From Pseudomonas sp. UMAB-08 (GTDB lineage: Bacteria > Pseudomonadota > Gammaproteobacteria > Pseudomonadales > Pseudomonadaceae): a stretch of DNA of 64,000 bases. Position numbers and translations under genes: made by a program. The notes beneath the pieces are model-generated. The model was given only the letters and a program-made list of their open reading frames with translations. It had not been told where the DNA came from and made no database searches. This document shows, in pieces, positions 50,736-57,928 of this stretch (positions are counted from its first letter, which is position 1; each line of letters begins with the position of its first letter). The DNA is taken from the NCBI RefSeq assembly GCF_900095225.1, contig NZ_LT607416.1, positions 175,033 to 239,032 on the forward strand. Reading direction: 5' to 3'.

Positions 50736-51035
50736 CTATTCCTTCTTAGCCCTGTCCTCAGCCAGCTCCTGAGCCTGGCGCTGAATCTCCAGCTCAATTT
50801 GGGAGGCAAAGCTCGACAGAAGCATCTCCATCTGCGGGCCAACCTTTACCTTTGGGCTTCCGACGCGCTGTAGGAGCTCGACCTCCGGCCCTTGCGGCCT
50901 AAAGCTTTCTTCTAGGCGAGAGATTATTTCTGCATGCAGCGACCTCGAACCCGCCTTGGCGCCTTCTTCGAGGCGGCGCCTTAGCTCGACAGGCATTCGA
51001 ATTGGGTACGGGGAAATGGCGTGTCGATCGTTCAT
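50736..51035 (-). CDS. mnt: Mnt/Arc-type ribbon-helix-helix repressor
   Basis: 99 residues, divergent from the second Arc-like gene. The N-terminus HAISPYPIRMPVELRRRLEE, then SRSLHAEIISRLEESF, is the Arc/Mnt ribbon-helix-helix. The C-terminal extension is helical (IELEIQRQAQELAEDRAKK), as in Mnt tetramers. In P22, Mnt represses ant. It should bind the TGAGT/ACTCA half-sites in the intergenic region. Confidence 0.82.
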   Translation of the reverse strand: MNDRHAISPYPIRMPVELRRRLEEGAKAGSRSLHAEIISRLEESFRPQGPEVELLQRVGSPKVKVGPQMEMLLSSFASQIELEIQRQAQELAEDRAKKE

Positions 51036-51085
51036 GGCAGGCTCGTGCTTTGTATTGTGTCCAGTATGCTAAATGAATCAAAAGG

Positions 51086-51133
51086 ACTCAATGAGTTAAC
51101 TTGACTCATTCTGTGTATGAGTTACTATGACTC
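51086..51133 (+). promoter_or_regulatory. Pant-like promoter with an array of RHH operator half-sites
   Basis: ACTCA or TGAGT half-sites occur at 51086, 51092, 51104, 51118 and 51130 (last truncated to ACTC). They include the dyad AATGAGT...ACTCATT (51090-51110). The promoter TTGACT (51101-51106), 16 bp, TACTAT (51123-51128) is embedded. This is the expected binding region of the two Arc/Mnt-like proteins. Confidence 0.65.
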
Positions 51134-51155
51134 CACACCCAGCAAGGAGCGGAAA

Positions 51156-51329
51156 ATGAAAGATGCACACAAGATATCCCCATACAGCCTGCGGATTCCT
51201 GGGAAGCTGAAGGACAGAGCGAGAGAGGAAGCGCATGCGAACCGGCGCAGTCTTAATACAGAGCTTGAGTTGTTAATTGAGGATGGTTTCAAGTGGCGAG
51301 AATTGCAGAGAAAGCAGGCGATATCCTAA
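51156..51329 (+). CDS. arc: Arc-type ribbon-helix-helix repressor
   Basis: 57 residues from the ATG at 51156 (GGAGCGG upstream); a start at 51117 would lie in the promoter. KISPYSLRIPGKLKDRARE then RRSLNTELELLIEDGF matches Arc (P-Q-F-N-L-R-W-P type strand, then S-V-N-S-E-I). It lies between the divergent mnt-like gene and the antirepressor gene, exactly the P22 immI order. It should shut off the ant transcript. Confidence 0.82.
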   Translation: MKDAHKISPYSLRIPGKLKDRAREEAHANRRSLNTELELLIEDGFKWRELQRKQAIS

Positions 51330-51398
51330 AACGAAGAAACCCCGGCTTGCAGGCCAGGGTTTCAGGTAACGAGATCAACTTCCAGGAAGAAAACGTCA
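51328..51398 (-). ncRNA. sar: Candidate sar-like antisense RNA over the antirepressor start
   Basis: Minus strand: -35-like ATGACA (51432-51427), 16 bp, -10-like TATTGT (51410-51405), placing the start near 51398. About 35 nt later a hairpin (51363-51336, GAAACCC/GGGTTTC outer stem) is followed by TTCGTTTT, giving a transcript of about 70 nt. It would pair with the ribosome site of the antirepressor mRNA. P22 encodes Sar RNA of similar size in the same arc-ant gap. Confidence 0.55.
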
Positions 51399-52282
51399 TG
51401 AGCAACAATAGCACAGCAGCTTCAAATGTCATCCCGTTCAGCTTCGGCAGGCAGCAGGTGCGCACGCTGATGATTGATGATCAGCCATGGTTCGCCGCCC
51501 AAGATGTACTCGACGCCCTTGAGTATGCCGATACATACAAGCCTTCTCGTGCTGTATCGCACGTCCCATCTCAATGGAAGGGTGTGCAACGGTTGCACAC
51601 CCTTGGCGGCACACAGCAGATCATGATGATTTCGGAGCAAGGGCTGTACTTCGTGCTTGGCCGCTCCGATAAGCCCAAGGCCCTACCGTTTCAAATGTGG
51701 CTGGCAGGGGACGTGCTTCCAGCTATTCGTAAGCAGGGTCGTTATGAGGACGATAATGGCCAGATGGGCACTTTGATCGGCGAAACTATCGGAACCAACG
51801 GTTTCAACATGCTGGGCGCGCTGATTAAGGGCAAGGTTGTGAGTCTTCCACCGGCACATCATCGGAAAGCTACGGCCAAGATCTGGTCCCAGACCCATGC
51901 CGCCTTCGGGGTTCGCTCTGCGGCTGATATTCCCGCCTCCCAGCTCGACGCTGCACGTAACTTCGTTGCTGCATATGTGCTTGAGGGGGAGTGGTTGGGG
52001 CGTGCGACAGCGCCCGCCGGGACTATTGTTAGCAAGGGCGAAATGCTGTGGATTAATTCGCTGATTGTGAACGCCGAAGAGCTGAGCCGACTGGTAGTGC
52101 AGCACGGTATTTGCGATCACTTGCGCGAGGTTGGATCGCCTATCGCGTCAAGTATGACAGGCCGCACGCTGGAGACGCAGATGTCGTGCAATCAGGTACG
52201 CGATAGCCTTGGCGCTGCCCTTGAGGCGGCATCCGCCTGGGCTAGTCGGGTTTGTGACGCGCCGATTAAAAGACTGGCCTAG
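51398..52282 (+). CDS. ant: Bro-N domain antirepressor (P22 ant position)
   Basis: 294 residues from the ATG at 51398 (AGGAAGA upstream); 35 upstream in-frame codons overlap arc and the hairpin. Bro-N at about 10-110: VIPFSFGRQQVRTLMIDDQP, WFAAQDVLDALEYADTYKPS, then LYFVLGRSDKPKALPFQMWL and AGDVLPAIRKQG. The C-terminal part is helical and not P22 KilAC-like in detail. It should inactivate phage repressors when released from Mnt/Arc control. A terminator follows. Confidence 0.8.
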   Translation: MSNNSTAASNVIPFSFGRQQVRTLMIDDQPWFAAQDVLDALEYADTYKPSRAVSHVPSQWKGVQRLHTLGGTQQIMMISEQGLYFVLGRSDKPKALPFQMWLAGDVLPAIRKQGRYEDDNGQMGTLIGETIGTNGFNMLGALIKGKVVSLPPAHHRKATAKIWSQTHAAFGVRSAADIPASQLDAARNFVAAYVLEGEWLGRATAPAGTIVSKGEMLWINSLIVNAEELSRLVVQHGICDHLREVGSPIASSMTGRTLETQMSCNQVRDSLGAALEAASAWASRVCDAPIKRLA

Positions 52283-52306
52283 GCGCTGCCGGAAAGACGA
52301 AGGGGA

Positions 52307-52329
52307 GCCCGCCAAGCGCGGGCTTTTTT
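52307..52329 (+). terminator. Terminator after the antirepressor
   Basis: GCCCGC, loop CAAGC, GCGGGC, then six T. It separates the regulatory block from the virion genes. Confidence 0.8.
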
Positions 52330-52426
52330 ACGCCTATGAAAAGGTCACGGCAGGAAAAAGGCCCGGCCACGGCCCTTGCTGTCAAGCGACGATGACCCAC
52401 TAAGCAAGCACTTACAGGGCATCCAA

Positions 52427-53269
52427 ATGCAGCAGCTACAGCAGCCACCGGTTATCACCTTCAATCTCAAGGAGCGCGGCCGTGAGCACACCGGCATCAA
52501 GCGCAACTTTGATATCCCGCGCACGATAGCGCTAATCAATTCGCCCAAATGCCAGGAGCGTGTGCGCAACCGGGGCATGCTGGGCTTTCTCGGCCACTGG
52601 CCGCGTATCGCCTTTGGCATGGAGCCATCCGAGGGCGGTATTTCCCAGGGCAAGACCCAATCCATTGAGCCGGCCGTGGTCACGGTCCTGCTGCGCGGCC
52701 ACCCCGACGGCACGATCGAGCACAAAACCGAGTTCCTGCTGGAGAGCGATACCGGCAAGATCGCCGCGCGGGCCTTCGCAGGCAAGATCGGCGGCTTCTC
52801 CAGCGTGATCGATCACAGCGTGCCTGAGTTTTACGGCTTCGACTGGGTGAACGACCCGAACTTCTCCACCAACCGCGGCTATGAGCTGACCATGGATAGC
52901 GCGGCCAGCGGTATGACGCTGAGCGATATCGTGGCGGCCAGCTATGCCGAGCGGATGCAGATCATGCAGCGCCTGCTCGACGTCGCGGAAGGCAACGCAG
53001 GGTTCGCCTTGGACACCGCCAATCGCCTATTTGCGGAGAACGAAGACTTACTAGGCATGATCGCCAGCGGCCACAAGGCTGGTCATGACCTGTACGTCCC
53101 GGGTGGCAGTAAAGACCTGGCGGCCCAGCTGCTCGCTGACAGTCAGCAATTCCTCGATTCCACCCATGCGCGCAGCTTGGAGGGCTTGATCGACAGACCG
53201 AAAGAAAAGGCCGAGCCCGTGGATCGCGACTATCAACAACTGGCAGGGCGGTTCTTCAATCATGTTTGA
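52427..53269 (+). CDS. Probable virion protein of unknown function
   Basis: 280 residues from the ATG at 52427; a TTG at 52376 gives 17 more. N-terminal QPPVITFNLKERGREHTGIK, central PEFYGFDWVNDPNFSTNRGY, and a helical C-terminus. It opens the structural operon downstream of terL and ends 8 bp inside the next gene. Not recognised as portal, protease or scaffold. Confidence 0.55.
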   Translation: MQQLQQPPVITFNLKERGREHTGIKRNFDIPRTIALINSPKCQERVRNRGMLGFLGHWPRIAFGMEPSEGGISQGKTQSIEPAVVTVLLRGHPDGTIEHKTEFLLESDTGKIAARAFAGKIGGFSSVIDHSVPEFYGFDWVNDPNFSTNRGYELTMDSAASGMTLSDIVAASYAERMQIMQRLLDVAEGNAGFALDTANRLFAENEDLLGMIASGHKAGHDLYVPGGSKDLAAQLLADSQQFLDSTHARSLEGLIDRPKEKAEPVDRDYQQLAGRFFNHV

Positions 53270-53996
53270 GCCAGTGAAAGTCGGCCTCGGTGAGTTCCTG
53301 CAAGGCTTCTATGCCGAACTGGTCCCCACCACAAAGGACATGCACGAGTTCGTTGATCGCGGCTTTCCGTACTGCTTTGCCTGGGCGCCGTCGCGCATGA
53401 TTGACCAGGTAAGCGAGATGCTTGAAGCATGGCAGAAGAACGATACCGATCAGGCTGCAACCAAGCCTCACAAACTGCCCGTCATCATCGTGGCGACCTC
53501 GAAGGACTACACCCCGGTAATGCACGACTTCGGCGTTCAGATATCTGACCCGATAGAGGTCCAGTTCCCCGAGGATCCCAAGGGCCGCTGCTTTCAGATG
53601 AAGATGATTGCCGGTGATATCCGAGCGCAGCTAGTGATAATTGCCAGTGACGAGCCGACAGCCAAGAGTATCGCGGCGCAATTCTCGCTCTACATGGACT
53701 CGCCAAGCCGTCGGTCATTCTATGGCCTGTATCCGTTTGCCGGGCTCCAGCACGCCTACCCGGTGCAGTTTGAGGCTCCAGACAATCCGGCCTCAAGCAT
53801 CGATATCGGCTCGAAGAACATGACTTGCCTGGCCGTCGATATGACCTTGAAGGCGACCGTGCCCATGTTCATTGCCCCGAAGGCAGGCGAGCCAAATGAC
53901 GGCAAGGGCGTTCCGGGTACCGATGATCCCGCCGGGTTCCAACTGGTCCGCGAATTCTCGACCAATACCGTTGGCCTGGCGAAGGTGGGTCCATGA
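53262..53996 (+). CDS. Probable virion protein of unknown function
   Basis: 244 residues, overlapping its neighbour by 8 bp. Beta-rich with KLPVIIVATSKDYTPVMHDF and SFYGLYPFAGLQHAYPVQFE. Tight overlaps with neighbours suggest fixed stoichiometry in assembly. No family recognised; a head completion or tail role is possible. Confidence 0.5.
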   Translation: MFEPVKVGLGEFLQGFYAELVPTTKDMHEFVDRGFPYCFAWAPSRMIDQVSEMLEAWQKNDTDQAATKPHKLPVIIVATSKDYTPVMHDFGVQISDPIEVQFPEDPKGRCFQMKMIAGDIRAQLVIIASDEPTAKSIAAQFSLYMDSPSRRSFYGLYPFAGLQHAYPVQFEAPDNPASSIDIGSKNMTCLAVDMTLKATVPMFIAPKAGEPNDGKGVPGTDDPAGFQLVREFSTNTVGLAKVGP

Positions 53997-54478
53997 TTAA
54001 GATCCAGGCTAATATCAGCGGCTATCACGGAAAGCCATGCTCCGTGATGGGGGCCTATGACGAGGAGACCGGCATTCTTGTGATCGCTCGGACCTTAGAT
54101 CTGATGCCGCGCCACGAGGACAGTGTGCTTCTCTGCTCCGACACTCGCGCAGACAACGACGGCGTCTTCGGCTTCGAGCAGCTGCGCGGAGGCATCGACG
54201 CCTATTTCCGGCTCAAAACCGGCATGGCCGAGGATGGGCGTAGCGCATTGCTGCGTTTTAGTGACAGCGGTAGCCGTGCGGACCCGGCCATTGCCATTGA
54301 GCGCGACGGCGTAGACATGAACGGCCCGATCTATCGAATCAACGCAGGCGCCACGAATGCGAACGTCGCCGCGCTGGCTATCTGTCGGTTCGTGCTGCTT
54401 GAGGGGGTGAGCGGGGATCTTGTCGATATGACTGACGCGCTGGCCGGCATCCTGTCCGGCAGAGCGATGACCATATGA
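53993..54478 (+). CDS. Hypothetical structural-operon protein
   Basis: 161 residues, ATGA-coupled. Alpha-beta, starting IKIQANISGYHGKPCSVMGA. No family recognised. Confidence 0.5.
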   Translation: MIKIQANISGYHGKPCSVMGAYDEETGILVIARTLDLMPRHEDSVLLCSDTRADNDGVFGFEQLRGGIDAYFRLKTGMAEDGRSALLRFSDSGSRADPAIAIERDGVDMNGPIYRINAGATNANVAALAICRFVLLEGVSGDLVDMTDALAGILSGRAMTI

Positions 54479-54816
54479 GCGATATCGACCAGAACACCCA
54501 GGCGGCTCGCGTGTTTTACCGGCTCGTGCGCGACTTCGTTAATTCCATCAAGCCGTGGGACGTGGTGACCTACTACGACACTGGCCCGGATGAGGTGCTC
54601 GATCTGATTAAGGTCTCGCTGCGCGTCTACGGCCGCCCGGATGAGCATCTGTGCGTCATGGCTGCCGCTGGGATGGATACGGTAGACGAGCCGCTAGGTC
54701 AGCGCCGCATTGCGCTTCCAACTGAGGCGCAACTACGGTCCCTAAAGCAGGCGGCAGGGTTCGAGTCGCGCACCGACTATCGCGAGAGCGGAAAGCCGAC
54801 CTGGAGCACTGACTGA
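54475..54816 (+). CDS. Hypothetical structural-operon protein
   Basis: 113 residues, ATGA-coupled. Contains VFYRLVRDFVNSIKPWDVV and DEVLDLIKVSLRVYGRPDEH. Its size and place would fit a head-tail connector, but no motif proves this. Confidence 0.5.
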   Translation: MSDIDQNTQAARVFYRLVRDFVNSIKPWDVVTYYDTGPDEVLDLIKVSLRVYGRPDEHLCVMAAAGMDTVDEPLGQRRIALPTEAQLRSLKQAAGFESRTDYRESGKPTWSTD

Positions 54817-55871
54817 TGGCTGATATTGGTAAATTGGCTGGAGCGGCAGCCGAGGCGAAACAGCTCGCCCAGGACGACGCCACCCGCCGCAATGGCGCGC
54901 CGCGAATACTCAGTCCGTCCAGCTTGCGCGGGGACAATATCGACGCCACCACGGTGCTTACAACGACCCTGGGTACGGATGGCGCAAAACGCCCGCTTAC
55001 TGCCGACGATCTGGCGGCTTTCAGGCAGAACGTCCGAGTGCTTGGCAAGCGATTCAAGGGTGGGATAACCGCGCGCCAAGTGGTCGATATGTCCCACATG
55101 ATCGATCGCAAGCGGGCGAGGGAGGAGATCACCGTTGCGGTGCCAGCCTCCGCGCGCGGCGTTAAGGCCGGTGGCAAGGTGGATCGCCTTGAGGTGCGCT
55201 TCATTACCAACGCATCGAAGAAGTACGGTGCCAGTCGCCACCATGTGCTGGTTGAATTCATGGGCTACTCGACTGCCGTCGCTTCCGGGGCAATGACAGC
55301 CGTGAAGGCGGCCGCGCTCATGCGCAAGCAGCAGCTGCGCTTCGACTGTGACTGCGGTCGGCACACCTACTGGTATCGCTATGTGGCCACGGTCGGCAAC
55401 TACCATGCCGGACGGCCCGAGAATGGCTATCCGAAGATCCGCAACCCGAACTTGGTCGGCGTGGCCTGCAAGCACGTCCTGCGTGTTATGGCTGAAATTG
55501 AGGGCGCCGGTCTGGTGCTGTCGTTCCTGCAGCGCGCAATCGAGAAAGGGCGCTCGTCCGAAACCGGGGCGGGCAGCATTCGGGCGAACCAGAAAGAGGC
55601 TGATGCCCAGGCGGCGAAACAATCGGCCAGGCCAACAGCCAGAGGCGCGCGCTCCGGTGATCGGGACTACGACCGCTCGAGGGCTGCATTGCGTAAGGCG
55701 AGTCGCGCCACCACCACCAGACCAAAAACTGTCGCGGGTGGCAGCAAGCGAGTAGCGGTATTGGTCGGAGAACCTTCGGCGCAGGAAACACTCCTGGGGA
55801 TCATCAAGCAGCTCGGAATCAGCCGGGAGCAAGCAATCGCCATTTTGAAAGGGGCAAGCAATGCTAAATAA
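54816..55871 (+). CDS. Structural-operon protein with a SWIM-like zinc motif
   Basis: 351 residues, start overlapping the previous stop by one base. Residues 178-220 contain C-D-C, a 37-residue spacer and C-K-H, the CxC...CxH layout of SWIM zinc fingers. The C-terminal 100 residues are basic and disordered, then a short helical domain (ETLLGIIKQLGISREQAIAI). SWIM domains bind DNA or proteins. An unusual component of a virion gene cluster. Confidence 0.6.
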   Translation: MADIGKLAGAAAEAKQLAQDDATRRNGAPRILSPSSLRGDNIDATTVLTTTLGTDGAKRPLTADDLAAFRQNVRVLGKRFKGGITARQVVDMSHMIDRKRAREEITVAVPASARGVKAGGKVDRLEVRFITNASKKYGASRHHVLVEFMGYSTAVASGAMTAVKAAALMRKQQLRFDCDCGRHTYWYRYVATVGNYHAGRPENGYPKIRNPNLVGVACKHVLRVMAEIEGAGLVLSFLQRAIEKGRSSETGAGSIRANQKEADAQAAKQSARPTARGARSGDRDYDRSRAALRKASRATTTRPKTVAGGSKRVAVLVGEPSAQETLLGIIKQLGISREQAIAILKGASNAK

Positions 55872-56379
55872 CGTGCCCACGGGCATCAACGCGATGGCGC
55901 GATCGGTAATTATGCGCCACCCCAACTCGTTCAACGCCCGGGTGTACCGCCGGCGGCTTTTGCGAAGTGATCCGGCCGCCGGCGGCGCTCCAACCATGGG
56001 CGGCATGATGGTTTTGAGCTCGAACGATGAATCCGAGATCTCGTGGGAACTGCAAGGCTGGGCATTTGCGCTGCCTGCTGAGGCTTTTTCTGGCGGCTCA
56101 ATGATGGACCGGCGAGACGCGGCAAACGGCGACGGCGCCATGGAGCTGCGCTTTCTGATGGAGCCTGAGCCTCAGTTCGCAGAGGAGGGGCGTTTCGATA
56201 TCAAGAAGGATGACGTGTTCTATCTCGTGCTGGGGGATGGCGACGACGCGCCAAGCATTGCCTATGAAGTGATCGACGTTAACGCCGCCGTCAACATGCC
56301 CCCCTATGTCCCGATCTACATAGTTACCCGCCGCGACGACCTGGACTTAGGTATCACCAGTGAAGAGTCCGGCGAGTAG
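55861..56379 (+). CDS. Hypothetical structural-operon protein
   Basis: 172 residues, overlapping the SWIM gene by 11 bp. Beta-rich C-terminus (DDVFYLVLGDGDDAPSIAYE, then PPYVPIYIVTRRDDLDLG), consistent with a small head-tail joining or neck protein. No family proven. Confidence 0.5.
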   Translation: MLNNVPTGINAMARSVIMRHPNSFNARVYRRRLLRSDPAAGGAPTMGGMMVLSSNDESEISWELQGWAFALPAEAFSGGSMMDRRDAANGDGAMELRFLMEPEPQFAEEGRFDIKKDDVFYLVLGDGDDAPSIAYEVIDVNAAVNMPPYVPIYIVTRRDDLDLGITSEESGE

Positions 56380-56391
56380 CGTACAAAAAAC

Positions 56392-56437
56392 AGGTACTAC
56401 CTTTCATCCTGAGCCTGTAGCGTGGCGCACCTAATTA
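56392..56437 (+). promoter_or_regulatory. Repressor-operator-like site before the noncoding region
   Basis: AGGTACTACCT (56392-56402) fits the AGG-N5-CCT operator. A weaker partner ends at 56432 (GTGGCGCACCT) and shares its last T with TAATTA, echoing PR. The -35 region is poor, so promoter activity is doubtful. Confidence 0.45.
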
Positions 56438-56439
56438 TT

Positions 56440-56814
56440 GCTAGGTTGATTCGAGAGCGTCCATGGACTGACCCGTCAGTGGTTGCTTGTGCTTCTAAGT
56501 GGAGTGGAAAAGCTCTCTTGATGGAGTAAGTGAAGGGATGGCCGTCGCGGTCATTCATCAAGACGCGATGTTTTGCCCCGTTATGTTGGTTCGGGCAGCT
56601 GTACCAGGTGGTGCCGGACTACTCACCGGCCGTGTAATGGCAAAGACCACTGGAGCAGCTTAAAAAAACTTCATAGCCGTACCGATTGGGCAGCGCGGTA
56701 CAAGATCGGTAGATGGTGCGCAGCCGACACGGCTAAAAGAGCTGCGCAATCCAAAAGGGCATTGTTGGGCTATTTGGCAGACGGTACAGCCAGGCAGTCC
56801 ACCAATGCTTTTTT
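56440..56814 (+). ncRNA. Structured noncoding region, candidate RNA
   Basis: About 460 bp (56380-56844) lack a convincing gene. Strong inverted repeats follow each other: GTACCG/CGGTAC (about 56682-56704), GCGCAGC/GCTGCGC (56718-56747) and the terminator stem at 56759-56808. The single open frame across it (56573-56848) has poor composition. A phage RNA or long leader that ends at 56814 is plausible. Confidence 0.4.
56759..56814 (+). terminator. Terminator with a large structured loop
   Basis: GCATTGTTGG pairs with CCACCAATGC (one mismatch) around a 30-nt loop that has its own GGCT/AGCC stem. Six T follow (56809-56814). Confidence 0.65.
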
Positions 56815-56844
56815 CGTAACAGCAACCAGCAATGGAGAACCGTC

Positions 56845-57009
56845 ATGAAGCACCTGACCGCAATCGAACAACTCAAGATCAGCGCAGAGATCTGTGAAAA
56901 CAACGCTCCGATCAATGAGGCAGAGGGCAGTCTCGAGCAGGCGGCATTGGAGCGCGAAAACGCCACCGCCTACCGCGAAGCGATCCTGGTGCTGGAAGCG
57001 CAGGGCTAA
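56845..57009 (+). CDS. 54-residue hypothetical phage protein
   Basis: ATG at 56845 with GGAGAACC upstream and TAA at 57009, closely followed by a terminator. Helical and acidic: KHLTAIEQLKISAEICENNA and AYREAILVLEAQG. Unknown function. Confidence 0.65.
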   Translation: MKHLTAIEQLKISAEICENNAPINEAEGSLEQAALERENATAYREAILVLEAQG

Positions 57010-57026
57010 GCCTTGTCGAAGCGGCG

Positions 57027-57054
57027 AGGCCGGCACTGTCCGGCCTTTCTTTTT
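57027..57054 (+). terminator. Terminator
   Basis: AGGCCGG, loop CACTGT, CCGGCCT, then TTCTTTTT. Located 18 bp after the 54-residue gene. Confidence 0.75.
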
Positions 57055-57078
57055 CTCACTGCAAACAACGGACTTGAT

Positions 57079-57345
57079 ATGACACAGAAACCAACCCAGG
57101 CGAGCGTCACGGCCATGATCGCCCGTGAGGATTATCACCGCTGGCCAGGCACCGACATGATCAGTTGCGCGCTGATCCTCAAGAACGGCCACGTCGTCAC
57201 CGGCGAAAGCTGCCCGATGGATACTGCTGAGTTCGACGAGTTGCGCGGGAAAGTCGAAGCCCGTCGTAACGCCATTAATGAGATCTGGCCGCTGGCTGTC
57301 AGCGAGTACCGGACCATCCTGACAGATCTCAGCAACGGCGCGTAA
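57079..57345 (+). CDS. Gp49-like phage protein
   Basis: 88 residues from the ATG at 57079. MISCALILKNGHVVTGESCP then FDELRGKVEARRNAINEIWP matches the Phage_gp49_66 pattern (G-x-V-V-x-G-x-S, then F-D, then A-x-x-x-I-W). The family is widespread in phages and plasmids; function unknown. Confidence 0.65.
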   Translation: MTQKPTQASVTAMIAREDYHRWPGTDMISCALILKNGHVVTGESCPMDTAEFDELRGKVEARRNAINEIWPLAVSEYRTILTDLSNGA

Positions 57346-57406
57346 CGCGAGACACGAAACGACGATTTGCAAGACGTAGCGCGGGTTAATTCAATTGGAG
57401 ATAGGC

Positions 57407-57532
57407 ATGAACGACAAGGCATTGCCATTCGGCGGCCCTGAGCTGCTGCAACAAGCCCGCGACCTGTGCCAGGCGCTGGAGAAACTTCCGGCCGGCCTCG
57501 ACCAGACCAAGATCATCCAGTCGCGAGCATGA
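57407..57532 (+). CDS. 41-residue hypothetical phage protein
   Basis: ATG at 57407 with GGAGATAGGC upstream. Product starts MNDKALPFGGPELLQQARDL. Its stop overlaps the Tad2-like start (ATGA), so the two are coupled. Possibly a partner of that protein. Confidence 0.6.
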   Translation: MNDKALPFGGPELLQQARDLCQALEKLPAGLDQTKIIQSRA

Positions 57533-57759
57533 ACTTCGGCCAGGCCATCGAGGCGCTGAAGCTGGGTAAGCGCGTTACCCGGTCAGGGTGGAATGGCGCC
57601 GGCATGTGGCTTGAATACCGACCCGCAAGCGGCGTCGATTTGGCATTCATCCGGTTGAGCTATCCAGTGCACAGCAAGGCATACCCGAACGGAGCTCGCG
57701 TTTCTTGGGCTCCGAGCCAGACCGACATGCTCGCCGATGACTGGCAAGTGTTCGACTAA
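57529..57759 (+). CDS. tad2: DUF2829 / Tad2-like anti-Thoeris protein candidate
   Basis: 76 residues from the ATG at 57529 (ATGA coupling). The family pattern is complete: MNFGQAIEALKLGKRVTRSG, W-N-G-x-G-M-W-L, and the C-terminal WAPSQTDMLADDWQVFD. Proteins of this fold (Tad2) sequester the glycocyclic ADP-ribose signal of Thoeris immunity. Here it lies between small genes and the capsid gene, in front of a terminator. Family assignment is firm; anti-defence activity is inferred. Confidence 0.82.
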   Translation: MNFGQAIEALKLGKRVTRSGWNGAGMWLEYRPASGVDLAFIRLSYPVHSKAYPNGARVSWAPSQTDMLADDWQVFD

Positions 57760-57784
57760 GGCGTCCGATCTGACCTATCCGCCA

Positions 57785-57809
57785 GCCTCGTCAATGACGG
57801 GGCTTTTTT
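57785..57809 (+). terminator. Terminator after the Tad2-like gene
   Basis: GCCTCGTC, loop AAT, GACGGGGC (one T-G pair), then six T. It separates the small genes from the capsid gene. Confidence 0.75.
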
Positions 57810-57928
57810 ACGCCTGCGCTTATTGGCCAAACCCGGAAAAACAGACCCGAAGGCAGCTCTCCACCGAAACAGACTGGTCATCACTCCGGCATGCGCCGGG
57901 ATTAGCGACGACTTATCTGGAGACTGTT

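Noticed and set aside
54777-56141. 454-codon minus-strand frame across the structural genes
   Set aside because: Antisense to coupled plus-strand genes with better starts and a zinc motif.
56349-56360. Additional repressor operator inside the gene at 55861-56379 (AGGTATCACCA)
   Set aside because: It breaks the CCT half-site and lies in coding sequence, so chance similarity is likely.
56440-56814. tRNA genes in the structured noncoding region
   Set aside because: No T-loop with matching acceptor ends at tRNA spacing; the stems fit a terminator and independent hairpins better.
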